Shown here one piece after another: positions 1-11,593 of a DNA stretch of 64,000 nt. The DNA is from Pseudisothecium myosuroides. Taxonomy: Eukaryota > Streptophyta > Bryopsida > Hypnales > Lembophyllaceae. How positions within the stretch are numbered: the first letter of the stretch is position 1; every line of letters begins with the position of its first letter. The notes beneath the pieces are model-generated. The model made no database searches. It was not told where the DNA came from and was given only the letters and a program-made list of their open reading frames with translations. The stretch is taken from NCBI GenBank assembly GCA_951799445.1, contig OX637289.1, positions 9,391,321-9,455,320 of the forward strand. The letters are read 5' to 3'. The position numbers and the translations under genes are program-made.

Positions 1-270
1 AGCTCGAAGCCGATGCAGCTCCCACACAACCAGCTCTCCGAATGGCTTCACTTGGAGGTTTTCTAGGACTTCCAGCTCCAGCCTCCACGACTTCATGAAC
101 AACGCCACATTTGCATCAAAAGCCTGCAACAGAAACTTGGCCTTCTTCCGTGCAGACATCTCGACCGCATTGACCTTCAAGTCAAAAGATGCAAGCCGCA
201 ACGCAGCGTACTCCACTATATAACTTGCAAGAATACGGCTGAACTTCGACACAGATGCCAAAATGAAACC
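1..270 (-). CDS. Partial exon of an unrecognised protein, runs off the left edge
   Basis: The minus strand is open for about 90 codons from 270 to the window start. It lacks an initiator Met and is preceded, in transcription order, by a stop codon and a possible TTTTAG splice acceptor around 271-276. The translation is helical, rich in Leu, Ala, Lys and Glu, and has a conserved-looking feel (SARKKAKFLLQAFDAN, then SWRLELEVLENLQ). I do not recognise the family. GC content is higher than in the flanking DNA, which favours a real exon over chance. The rest of the gene would lie to the left of the window. Confidence 0.4.
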
Positions 271-1661
271 CTAAAACCACACCCTCGACCATTTGCAAAG
301 TGAAACACAAATCTTTCGTTCTGGAGTGCGCCACTACAAAACGTAAACCCTAACTTTTCCAAAGAGGGTCTCTCTGAATTCAACGGAACCATCAGACTGA
401 ACCAGCGAGTTCAAGTTAAACCACTGATTTCATCCATGTTCTGACCATATTTTCATCCGCCGCTTTTGAAATTTAATTTCCTCCACAGCACATAGGATCC
501 CACCCTCGGATGCTTCTCACACTTAGACTATTTCTAAACAGTTCAAACTTTGGGGGGAGATTTTTATACTAGTTCTTAAAAGTTCAGATTTTTGTGAAAG
601 TTTTTTGGTAAGGCTACTTTAGACTAAAAAAATAGGTAAATTTTAGTATTATCCCATACCCTTCATTACTTATAACTCCTAAAACTCCATTTTAGTAATG
701 CTTATTTACTTCAAAGAATTGTCTAAAACTTAGGACAAATTAATTAAAATGACCCTTCATTTGATCGCACGTTAACAATAAATAAAAATGGGAGTGCACC
801 CCCCGAGAATGGGCTTTAATAGTTGTGGCAAAAATACATGAGTCGTTATATCAAGACAAAATTGAGTCATGTTTGGTGAGCCGCCATGTCAACAACAATG
901 ACAATTAGCATAACATATCTTCATCCAAGTTGACGTGGCTACTTATTCATTTTTCTTTGTCGAAAAGTTGAAATGGGACCTTTGGTCGCCTCGTCGGTCG
1001 TACTTGAGCAAAGCCAAATCCTATAAAGCCCAAAGCCTTCCACCTTCTTCTCCATTGTTTCTTTTGTCTCTTGAGCTTTCTCCACCTCCCTTACTACTAA
1101 CCTCGCTCTACCAATTTTTGGTGGTCCTCCTGACGCTTCAATTGTACGTTTTTTTGCGCTTTCAAAACTGTAGATGGTTGCAAGCTCTATTTGTTGCACT
1201 TAGCAGGCAAGTTATAGAATTATTGTGTTTAGAAGAACTCATAATAACTACATAGTTGCATTCCAATTCCATTTCAATTGCTTTTAGTTGCTTTTAACCA
1301 ACTCCAGTTGGTTTGTTTGACCTTTTTCAATGTGTGGTATAGCGGGAGTAAGGCTAGAAAAGATAAAACAAATTCATTTACATTGGAGGGACTTATTGTA
1401 GTATTCCAATCCATGCAATAGTATTTCTATCATGCAATGTTGTACTTCTTGAGAACCAAACTTAGGTTGAATGTACTAAAAGGTAACAAATAAGTTTACG
1501 TTGGAAAGACTATTAAGAAGAAAAACCCCATGGCATGGGGTTGATGAAGACCAACTTTGCAATCTTTTTCTCACATGTGCACATATTATTGTAAATCCAA
1601 TCTTGCATTGTAATTCTAATATTGGAATCACTTGCATAATTGATTGTTGTGTTAATGAAAC
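271..1661. other. AT-rich intergenic DNA
   Basis: No gene or clear repeat seen. It holds the upstream and 5' leader region of the phytocyanin gene. Short open frames at 935-1255 overlap on both strands and look like chance. Confidence 0.5.
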
Positions 1662-2266
1662 ATGAACATGCAGTTTTTGTCCGCAACAATGGCGAGACCC
1701 TTGGTGCTTTTGGCAATGGCAGTGACAATGATGGCACTAGTACAAGGCTCCATGGCCAATTTGTGGGTGGTAGGAGGCCCTCTTGGATGGGGCATGGATG
1801 CCTTGGCACGCGTCAACAACCCTACTACATTCTACCCCAATTGGGTGCAGAGCAACATTCCTTATTGCAACAATGACCTCTTTGGTAAGAGAATCCTCAT
1901 TTGTGTGTTTATGTGCCCTAAAATTTAGAAAAGCTTGATGCTTTAATTTTCATTTGTTTTCATCTTGCAATCTAATAAAACCGTTTCTCCACAACCTAAT
2001 AGATATATGCATGTGTGATCCAAAAATGAGTTGAATCTTGTGTCAAATGTGCAGTGTTCAATTATCCAATTGGTGAGAGCGTCATGATTGTGAGTGAGGC
2101 AGCTTACGATGCTTGCGATACCAGCCAACCTTTCGTCCAATCCAACGGTGGACAGGGTTGGAGCGTGGCCGTCTTTGGAAACGCACAATACTACTTCATT
2201 AGTGGAATTCCTAGTCATTGCGCTAGTGGCATGAAGATGACCGTTTGGGTGAATAAGTTTTGTTGA
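1662..2266 (+). CDS. Phytocyanin (plantacyanin-like), copper site degraded; two exons
   Basis: Exons are 1662-1884 and 2055-2266, with a GT (1885) to AG (2054) intron in phase 1, giving about 144 residues. The order is a hydrophobic signal peptide, then a mature start near NLWVVGGPLGW, then a cupredoxin fold ending SHCASGMKMTVWV. Phytocyanins are secreted or extracellular blue-copper-like proteins of plants. Compared with the plantacyanin pattern, the first His ligand (HNVVVV) is replaced by ESVMIV and the Cys ligand (YFIC) by Ser (YFIS). The second His, the axial Met and the two disulphide Cys (YDAC and SHC) remain. It should therefore fold but not form a type 1 copper centre. There is no Pro-rich tail or GPI signal. 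Three in-frame ATGs occur (1662, 1668, 1689); all keep a signal peptide. The intron falls at the usual LV/F position of the family. Confidence 0.85.
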
Positions 2267-3197
2267 TATGTCACTATTACAACCAATGTCTGTCCGGGCA
2301 CTTATTCATTTGTATGTAGTTTGAGGCTATGACAAAGACAACTTGGTTGTATGGTTGTATATCTATTTTCATGTGCATTTGTGCCACTTTTACAATTTGT
2401 GGAAAATAATTTGTTGGTGAGCACATATTTTAATAAAGTAGCATATTTATATGCAAAATTTACAAAGTTTCTAGATTTAAAAACTAAATGCTTCTTATGT
2501 GGTGTTCAAGTGTTGCATTTTTATTTCTTTGGTTGCGGATTGTACCTCGTCATTCAATCCACGTAGGCAATAGTAGTTATTTTTGCTTTTTCACATTGTG
2601 TTTTGGATTTCTTCAATTTATTCTTTGTGACTTTTCACCTCTAGTTTATATTGATTTTTAAGTTTTTATTGTTGTCATTGATATTTCTACAAGTTGCCTT
2701 TTGACAAGAAGATTAGGGTGCAAACGGAATGATGCATCAAATCAATTTCAAGGGGGCTCTTTATTTTATGATACTTAAGGCGTCAACAATATTTCATAAA
2801 CCTAACAAAACAATGCCTTATTTGGTCTTATTCAATAGATGGAGTGATTTCAAGGGTGTCCCATTGTCAAGTAGAAACAAGGCAATAGATGGTGTAATTT
2901 CCAAGGGTTTTGACTCTACATTCTTTGCATAATTGCATTTTTTTTTCCGGTGTGGACTTGGTTACATTACAACCTTTGATACAAAAGAAAAAGATTTGCA
3001 ATTTAAGTTTCAACTAAGAGTACGTGGGATCTATAATAATTAAGCCGGATCCTTGCAAGAAACAATTGCCCTTTTTTGTATCCCTCACTATAGTTATATT
3101 CTTTTATAGTTTCTAAAATTAGTTTGTTACCTATAATCAACTTCTAATTATCTATTTTTCTATGTTGTGGGATCTTCAACATGTTATGATTTTAAGC
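2267..3197. other. Intergenic, nothing recognised
   Basis: AT-rich 3' flank of the phytocyanin gene. The short open frames have no recognisable content. Confidence 0.5.
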
Positions 3198-3205
3198 CCC
3201 AAAGT
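3198..3205. repeat. Left target-site duplication CCCAAAGT
   Basis: The 8 bp immediately before the CAGGG terminus; an identical copy is at 36520-36527. Confidence 0.85.
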
Positions 3206-3224
3206 CAGGGTTGTCTTCCCTGAC
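3206..3224 (+). repeat. Left terminal inverted repeat of the giant hAT
   Basis: CAGGGTTGTCTT followed by two unmatched bases and CTGAC; the inverted partner is at 36501-36519. Confidence 0.82.
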
Positions 3225-3344
3225 CTGTCGACAACTCGACAAACACAACGTCACAGACAGACAAGAGCCCCTCCGTCTGTCTAGTAAAGTCAGATTTTAC
3301 CCTTGACTTTTTTTAAATTACCCTCCATTTACCTTATGCTAGTT

Positions 3345-3657
3345 GGACGCCATGTGGCGTCCACGTGGCACAGTGCAAGGGCGCATGCGGGTGAAATGGG
3401 ACTTTGGGTGGAGGGCGACTACGGGGGTAAGGCGACCGCGGATAGGGCGACTTCTCCTCAAGGGCGACTTCGGGTACAGGCTGGTCCAATTCGGACCAGA
3501 AGTCGCCCAAGTTGCCCCGCGGTCTCCCAGCAGCATCCGCACGCGCCCTGTACCCGCGGTCGCCAGCTCTCCCTGGGCGCGCCCTCCCGCACCCGCGGTC
3601 TCCGGACGACCTGCACGCGCCCCTTGGACCAGTGGTCGCCACCCGTGGTCGCTTTCC
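3345..3657 (+). promoter_or_regulatory. GC-rich motif cluster 1: left subterminal region and promoter of the first cargo gene
   Basis: The cluster opens with a short palindrome, GGACGCC-ATGT-GGCGTCC (3345-3362). About ten variants of ACCCGNNGTCGCCC follow in both orientations, for example GGGCGACTTCGGGT at 3462-3475, and later forms ending GGTCTCC and CACGCGCCC. A TATAAAT box at 3658-3664 closes the cluster. The position is 140-450 bp inside the element end and about 170 bp before the start codon at 3829, so it could serve both transposition and transcription. Confidence 0.65.
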
Positions 3658-3664
3658 TATAAAT
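3658..3664 (+). promoter_or_regulatory. Probable TATA box of the first WCHID-family gene
   Basis: TATAAAT in a GC-rich setting directly after motif cluster 1, about 165 bp upstream of ATG 3829. Confidence 0.55.
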
Positions 3665-3828
3665 CCGTCGCCCGTGTTCTTTTTTGGTACCTTCCTTCTT
3701 CACTTGGGCTATACGGCTTGTACCCATTCGTGGCTACATGCGATACCTTAAGTGAAGAAAAATAACTATTTTTATTATCTACGGTTGCGGTTTTGGATTT
3801 TGGTGAGCCTCACGGTGGACATTTACTC

Positions 3829-6313
3829 ATGGCTAGCACAGGAAACACCAATGGGTCAGTTCCCATTTCAGCTGCTGCTCGAAATGCCGGGGTAGTGAGA
3901 AAGGCTGCTCTAGACAAGAATCGGAAGCGCAGAGGTACTATACATCGAAAACGATTGCATGTGCTGAATAGTGCAAATCACCTTGCATTTAAAGGGTGGG
4001 ACGAGGAGCCCGAACCATGGACAATACAAACTTGCGAAGATTATATTGAATGGTGCCACATCGACAAGTTATTTCCAGCATGGCGGCATTATCAAAACCG
4101 GCATACAAACAAGGCAAACTTGAAGTACTGTGAAAGTCCAGCTTTCCTTCAGAGATGCTTCGAGTTGTAGCAAGTCCTTTACAAAACCGCCTTCGTGGAA
4201 AGAAATGAAGTGCCCCTCTTCCTTGCGAGAGGAGCATATGCTGAGGTGTCACTAAACAAAAAGGTTGATTGGAGCACGGTCAAGGAAAGTATGTACATTA
4301 CACGTCCAGAAAACGGTTCCATACCTAAAGGTGTTTTGACTTTTCCAGAGGGTGGATCTATTCGAAGTACTCCTAAGAATCAACCCCATGTTCAAATTGA
4401 GAGCGCGGAATCCGAAGAGGATGACAATTTGGATGGTACACGTCTTTCTAGGACAACACGAGTTGTTGAGGAGTTTTTAGCCCTCATCGACATTCAAAAT
4501 GGAAGTACCGAGGCAGGGGAAACCTCGCGAGGACGTCATGACAGACTAGCACCAAGGGTGCGACGTTCAATCAATCGAATTGGAACTGCATCGATCTCTA
4601 TGGCGGTTTCAAGACCAGCTGCACCACCACCACATGCGAGCAACGTCTTCGATTTTAGCCAAGACGAAGACATGGCGACGGAACGAACCGTCCACATTCT
4701 TCTTCCGCAATCTCGAGTACAATCAACTGACGACGTGATAACCTTGACAAAGGCCGTAGACCTCTTGAAGACGAAGGATGCCACCATAGCTTCTCTAGAA
4801 TCTGATGTGAGCAAACTGCGGTCCGAGTGTGAACACAAAAAGGTCCTCATTTCACAACAGTCTGTAGAACTACAGCGCCTCCGAGACAAAGAGCAGGAGA
4901 CTTTCAGTTTGTCGGATATGGATAACACCTTCATTGACCACGATCCACTGCAGCTGGAGAAGGTAGTAGGGGACTTGACCAGTGACATCCTTCACCGTTC
5001 TCCGCCTTCCAAGCGTATCAGGCGTGCTTCATTAATTCTAAGTGCGCTTCCTACTGCCACCATGATAGATACTACGAATGACACGACTGATCTCCATGGC
5101 ACCCAAGATTCACTCTCTTTTCCAGCAGTACTACATTCCACACCGTCAGATAAAGATAAGGAACTTCTTAAGGATAATGGATTGCTTAGAAAGCGTTTGG
5201 CTGAGCTGTTGGCAACATACTATCATTGGAAGGTCGCGTGCATTTTAACCGTGGACCGATCTCAACAAATCGCAATGGAATTGGATAAAGTTTTGAAGAA
5301 CTTTCATGCAAATGCCCCGAAACGAGAGAACAGGCTCACGTCGTGGGCGTTGGTGGAAGACATGTTTCCCAATGACATGCCCATGATGGCCGCGCCAACA
5401 GAAAATCTAATAGATTGGGCGCAAAACGGTTGGGACCACGGAAATCAAATGTCCTCCCACGACGACATCGAAGGGCGGACGTTGCTTTGGCTGAAGCCTG
5501 CTTCTTTTGTCTTGGACCAAACCATGTGTCCTATATGTCAAAACCAATTTGGACCTGAAGGCGGTTGGGCTCTTGGATCCTATGCCCATGTCTACCACCC
5601 TCAGTGCCTCATCACGTAATGTTTGATTAGACGACGTTGCGTTCTCTGCTCAGCACCATTCCATGATCGTCTGTATGCCATGTTCAATTTGATGACTTAC
5701 ATGCCACCTTCTTGGGAACACAGCGTTGACACAACGGCAGAGCGGAGCTTATGGGGTCGAGACTTGGTTTGGAGTTGGCGATCGGCCCAGCATGACCAAG
5801 AAAAGGGACAACCTAGCGCGCAGTTGAATTGGGAAACTGACCCGGCCAAAATTGTTCAAGTTGCACCAAGGCTGATGGGAAAAGGCCCACTAAACAAAGG
5901 AAGGAGGGCATTCTTCTTCCAATGCCTTGGTGGATATTTTTGATAAGAACTCCTCCACCTTCAAGTGGGGTCCTCATCCTGAAGGGCACCGTTGGAATTT
6001 CCAAGGGGAGAGGATGGCCAATAACGATGAAAATGCCTCGTTACAAGAATTGAATGATGCGCAGTACATGGACTCCACGTATGGACCTTATTACGTGAGT
6101 CAAGCACTAGACTATTTGTTGGAAGTACACTCTCCGCGGACAACAAGGACCCTCCAAGCTCTGAAAGACTCCAATGTCTTGGAATCCATTTTGAATGCGG
6201 ACGGACCAGCTTCACGAACTCGTGCCAGGAGGAAGCTTGGGGTTGGAGAGTCATCCAACTACGAACGTGGTGAAGGAAGTGGTACTCGAAACGACCCAAA
6301 TGTTATCGTCTAA
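3829..6313 (+). pseudogene. WCHIDKLFP-family cargo gene 1, with RING-like C-terminal zinc-binding region
   Basis: The ATG at 3829 sits in good context; the frame upstream of it has no ATG. A basic N-terminus (KNRKRRGTIHRKR) leads to the family motif WCHIDKLFPAWRH and the downstream VDWSTVKE. A long variable region follows, including a Leu/Lys/Glu coiled coil around 4740-4920. Next is a Cys/His-rich segment (CPIC at about 5526, HVYHPQC, then RRRCVLC and PFH after 5620) that resembles a RING-like finger, then an acidic tail. The frame is interrupted by TAG at 4168-4170 (Trp in one paralogue), by TAA at 5617-5619 inside the finger, and by a probable one-base insertion in the T run near 5937-5941, after which frame 2 is open to 6313. 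The function of the family is unknown. The coiled coil and zinc finger suggest protein-protein or ubiquitin-type roles, but that is inference. Confidence 0.65.
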
Positions 6314-7097
6314 GCATTTTCATTCTTCGGTTGCATTGACGTCGCTTCTCATAATAGTATAAATTATGATAGGCCCCCAGCATGTGGTCATAGCATATGA
6401 GCATATCCACCTATCCACGCTTGTTATGTCGAGCTTTATTTTGTAATTTTGTTTTATCTCGAAAAATAGTCTTCTAAAGCTTCAAATTGTAGTGATGTGC
6501 AGCAATTTTATATTGCTTTTATTTTGATTATATATTACAATACTTTTTTGTACCGGAATTTCAGTGTTTACCATCAATATTACTATACGTTGCTCACTCG
6601 CTATTTAAAAAATGAATTGTTCAAATCATCTGACCATTGATTTGAGGTTCACGTTGATTTTGCATTTCCTTCTGCATGAACGGATAAAGTACAGAAGGAA
6701 ACTTCTGGTGTAATCTACCAATGGTTATGTTACTTGAACTTCATATAAGAATGTGATACGATTCCAAATAAGTAAACCTCTAAAGGACCTTAGCCCTTCT
6801 TCCACCAAAATACACCAGGAATTGCCATTTCTAATTTTCTATTTCCAAAATTGAAAGTTCTCGAAAGCATTCTTTGTCAATGTCTCACCATGAGGATCAA
6901 ATACCCAAAAAGGCAAAAAAAAAAAGAACTGTGCAAGGGAATAAAATTTAGAATCCTAACCACAAAAATAGGTTAATATTTGCCAAATTGCCAATTACAA
7001 TCTCACCACTGGGATTAGTGATATCTTAATCCATCTTCGAGCTTCTAATATTTTCATTTTCTATTCATTATTGAAACGACTTCTCCTTCATAATTTT
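6314..7097. other. Spacer inside the giant element, nothing recognised
   Basis: AT-rich 3' flank of cargo gene 1; no gene or repeat identified. Confidence 0.45.
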
Positions 7098-8056
7098 GTA
7101 ACCCCTAAAGGACCGAGGCATTTTTTCTGCGAAAATCAAATGAAATCTACCAATTCAGTACCTAAGAGTATAAAATTATTTCAATAGATTTTTTTCAGGA
7201 TCTAACCATAGGCTCTAAGTCCTCTAACACCTAACTAGTATGCAAAAGTATGGAGAAAAATTTTAAAATTCTTGATCGCATGCATTGCAAGATATTTGCG
7301 TTTAAACTTGAAAGTAGAAAACATAAGTTCTTCAACACATTGCGGCGGTAGATTTCTTGACTTTGAACATTTTTGAATTAAAATATTTGGACTATAGATT
7401 TTGAACTTCAAATCTAGAATTCAATTTAGAGTGTTGAGAAAAAAAATTCCAGATAAATTTATTTTCAATCTTAAAGAAATTGTTAAATAGAAGTAAGGAC
7501 AAGATTACGGAAAAATCTAGAATCTTTTTATCTTTTAGGATGAATTGAAATGCACTGATTCTAATGATAAGATTGTTCTAACAAATAAAGTAAACCGTGC
7601 TAAATTTATTTGTTTGCAAAATTTTCGAAATTGCATTCAAAATTGAATAAATGAATCCTACAAGTCATTTTCTTCAAGAAAATGTTGTAAGCCTGTAACT
7701 GCCCCCCCCAAAAGGATGTCCATAACTTTCTCATAACAAATCCAAATGAAATGAATCAAAACTTTCCATATAGACAAAAACATAATCTATAAGAAAAGAA
7801 AAGAAAAAAGAAAAATGTTGGAAAAAATGTTGTTGCCCATTTGTCCCCCGTCCCCAATTGTGAGCTTGTTTGGTCATAACTCTTGTAAAAAAGCACCGAT
7901 TCTGGAAAAAATATATATTCCTGCAAAGCTTATTAGTTTTTCTATTTTAAAAAAACTTCTAAAAAATTATGACAAATTCGGCCCGTAGTAACTTGACCAA
8001 AATCCCATTTTGCCATTTGTTTCTCGAAGGGACAATGGTCCATTGGGGGAGGTTGT
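7098..8056 (-). mobile_element. TTAACCCC-family MITE, reverse orientation
   Basis: It begins GTAACCCCTAAAGGACCGAGGC and ends in the family's GGGACAATGGTCC subterminal region. The interior shows the shared TTGCAAGATATTTGCGTTTA and CACCTAACTAGTAT blocks. Non-coding and diverged; right edge approximate. Confidence 0.6.
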
Positions 8057-8185
8057 AATGAGTGAAAATTAAATGAATTTAAGTGAAAATTTCTTTTGTG
8101 CTCTTTGAAGTGAAGTCTTGACCATTAAAAATTAGAAATTCAAAATGGGTAGTGCAAATCATCAAAGCTGTGAATGTTCAAACTT

Positions 8186-9145
8186 TGAATACCTAAAAAG
8201 CCATTGTCCCTTCAGTGGACAAATAGGATTTACAACAGGTACATACGAGCTACAAATTTCTTTTGATTTTATGAACCTTCTTTTCCAAATACAAAAGTTG
8301 ATTAGCGTTGTGGAAATATAAAATTCGTTTCAATCTGTGGGCGAGAACAACAGTTATGCCCGAATAACCTCAAAACAGGGGAGAGGGGGCAGAAAACATA
8401 TTTGTTGCTAAATTTTTTATGGATCTAGTTTTCCTCTAAAATATTTTTTTTTTCATTTCTAAAGCTCAAATTCGTTTCATTTAGATTTGTCATGAGAATG
8501 TTTTGGTCTTTCGAACAATTTTGTTTTTTCCAGGCAATTAGAATTTAGAGCATGCACTTGAAAAAAAAAAGTAGTAGGATTCATTTCTAAATGCAATTTT
8601 TGCATTTAAATAAAAAAGGGGCCATACAATTTAAGGTGCTTGCTAAAAGAATGTCACCATTGGTATCAGTGCATTTTAATTCCATCTAAAAGATTATAAT
8701 ATTTTAGATTTTCCTTCTCGCTCTGTCGCTCATATCTAATTACCTACTTCTAATAAACACATTTTTGAATAATGAAAAACAAGTTTCCGGGAATTTTTGG
8801 GGGGTATAATAAACTCAGTTCTTCATTATAAAGATTTAAAGCCCTCCCACTTTGTACTGTAGGCAATTTAAGTTTAAAATGATCAAAGTTAGGAAATCAA
8901 GCCCTGCGCCTCCGCAATGTGCTAAAAAAATTCATTTTTTGCACTTCACACGTAGATGTGTTGCAATTTTTGTGGTTTTAGATTCTGTATTCTATCGACG
9001 CATTTTCATACTAGTTAGGTATAAGATCCTAGGGTTCGATGTGGAAAAAATAAATATTAAATTTCTTTAATTTTGCGTTGAATTTGACAAATGGCACTTT
9101 GAAGTTATTGTTTACACTAGAAAGACCTTTTCTTGCAAGGGATTT
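8186..9145 (+). mobile_element. Degenerate TTAACCCC-family MITE
   Basis: It starts CCTAAAAAGCCATTGTCCC and carries the family's GGACAAAT, CGAGCTACAAATTT, TTAGATTTGTCATGAGAA and TAGTTAGGTATAAGATCC blocks. The right terminus is too diverged to place exactly. Confidence 0.5.
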
Positions 9146-10097
9146 AGAATCTATTCAAACAGGGTGCATAAAATCAGATTTCATCACTTCAAATGCTAAT
9201 ATCTTGCAATGCATTGGATAGAAGTTTGGAAATGTTACATTGTTACCCACACGTTTTATTACTAGTCTTCTGGAAAATCCTACTGTCAAGTATACACAAC
9301 AACCCTTTGGTAAACTTTTGTACTTTCTGAAAGAGAAATGGTAGTTGGATAAAATTTCAGAATTTAAATCAACATGGTGGAGAATAGAATCTACAGTATT
9401 AGAGGGAACAAATTGGAAAGATAGAAAATTTCATTCTTTTTAAAATTGTTAAGTACATATTGAGACAAGATAGAAGACAAAAAATCATATTCCCGTAGAA
9501 CTATAGGGTTCTTCCATTTTTAATTAAGTATTATTTAATTAAGTATTACCAAAAGCATGACAAAATTTAAGACTCTACATACCTGTCCGGATTTCCATTT
9601 GGGGGTCCGCATTCCTATGACAGTGGACAGTGGACCATTTTGTTAAAAAACCCTCAAAGCATGCTTTTCCAAAAAATAACATTGAAATTCTATTGTGCAT
9701 GCCATTTCTACAATTTTGGTGAATATATTCTTGATAGGTGAATCCCTGAAGTCACTAAGGCTCCAAACCATTCAAAAATCACAATTGGCATTGCTTTCCC
9801 CCTTTTGACCAAAAAATTTAGAATTTCTGTGTTTGGCATATTTAATTGTAGGATCTATCTAGGCACTAGTACATAAATGTCTCAAAGACAATTTATGAAC
9901 TTTAAATGTGTGATCTTTGCATTTCCTATGGAAAAAAATTAAATATAGAATGAACCTTGGTCGATTACATTTACAGGCTTCTAATCATTTGCCGGTTGTA
10001 GAATTTCCACTGTGGACAACAAACTTCTATTTCTTCAAGTTCAAGAATTGGATTTATAGTCTATAATTATTATTTCTTTGTCAATTTCAAGTGCCTA
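9146..10097. other. AT-rich spacer with fragments of MITE-like sequence
   Basis: Short blocks such as CTAATATCTTGCAATGCATTGGA recall the TTAACCCC family. No gene seen. Confidence 0.4.
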
Positions 10098-11024
10098 TTA
10101 ACCCCTAAAGAACCGTTGTCCCTTCGGGGAACAAATGCATTTTTGGGCAGGTACCTACGAGGAGAAATTTTGTCGTGATTTCTTGGAAAAAAAATTGATA
10201 AGTTCTGTGGGAATGTCACTTTTTTCAAAATCGGTGCCCGCGAACAAAATTTATGACCAAATAGTTTAATAAAGGGGCCGGCGGCCGGCAGGAGCCCGGG
10301 CAGCAAAATATAAGTAGACAAAAATTTGAAATTTTCTTTTTTATATTTTTTGGCTCACAGGATATATTTTTGTCTACCTTAAAAAGTTTGATTCATTTCA
10401 TTTGGATTTGTAATGACAAAGTTATGGACATTCTTGTTTTTTGGGCAGTTAGAGCATCTTCTTGAAAAAAATTACTTGTATGATTCATTTTTGAATGCAA
10501 TTATTGCAATTTAAAAGAAAAAAATTTACATGGTCTGATTTATTTGCTAGAACAATCTCACCATTGAGATTAGTGCATTTTAATTCCATTTAAAATATAT
10601 TAATATTTTAGATTTCCCCTCTATCTCGTACCCACTTCTATTTAGCAATTTTCTTAAGAATGATAATTAAGTTTTTTTGAATTTTTCTTTTTTCCTAGAC
10701 TCTCATCTCAATTCTCCACTATAAAGATTTAAAGCTCAAAACTTTGTAGTGAAAAAATTCTGAGTTAAAAATGTTCAAAGTAAAAAGATGTAGTCCCGCA
10801 ATGTGTTGAAAAACTTGTTTTTTTCACTTTAAACGTTGATATCTTGCAATTTGTGCCGTCAAAAATTCTGAATTTTTTTCCACACTTGTTTATACTAGTT
10901 AGGTGTAAGATCCTACGGTTAGATTTGAAAAAAAAACAATTTTCAATTTTTTTGACTCTTTGCTATAGATATGGCAGTTTTGAGTGTTTTCGGCAAAAAA
11001 AGGCTTTTGTCCTTTAGGGGTTAA
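10098..11024 (+). mobile_element. TTAACCCC-family MITE, full length
   Basis: Left end TTAACCCCTAAAGAACCG, right end GTCCTTTAGGGGTTAA; 927 bp. The left subterminal region contains the stem TTGTCCC-TTCGG-GGAACAA. No coding capacity. If the outer TTA is the target duplication, the 3-bp TTA/TAA preference points to the PIF/Harbinger type; that assignment is inference. Confidence 0.8.
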
Positions 11025-11593
11025 TGGGACAAGAAATATAAAGTATAAAGTCCGACTTCCTGTACTATACATTGGAAGGATTCCTGAACATGACGCAAAA
11101 TGTATTTATTCTTTTCATACCAAAAGAATTTTGCTTTCGAATTTAAGTTTTAAAGTTATCCATGTCTCAGACTCATTTGAAAATTCATGGAGCATATTAC
11201 ATTATAGGCAATTGTAAGATGTATGGGAGAAAACATCATATGCAAATTGACTGGCATCAGCTACCTATGTAACAATTCATATATTATATACAACATCATA
11301 TTTGCAAAAATCATATTCAATTCATGATTCATAGTACGTTCTACACTTCTACCAAAAGACTATACATGAAAATTCATAGAATCTAAGAAGTTCTAAGACC
11401 CAATATTGTTATAGTATTTCTACACTTCTACATAGGGCAACCCACAAATTTAATCTTCTTGTACGCACTGTATCAAGTGGAACCACAATGTACACGCTAA
11501 TAAATGCCAAAATTTGAGATTTACGTACATAGTTACAATAGACAAGTGTCATCCAACAAAATTGTGTTCACAACGTTTCTTTGTCATGTGTTC
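11025..11593. other. 3' flank of cargo gene 2
   Basis: AT-rich; no gene or clear repeat. Confidence 0.4.

Noticed and set aside
3303..3765. Several overlapping open frames on both strands
   Set aside because: They are produced by the GC-rich motif cluster, which lacks stops in all frames; composition is Pro/Arg/Gly repeats without a family.
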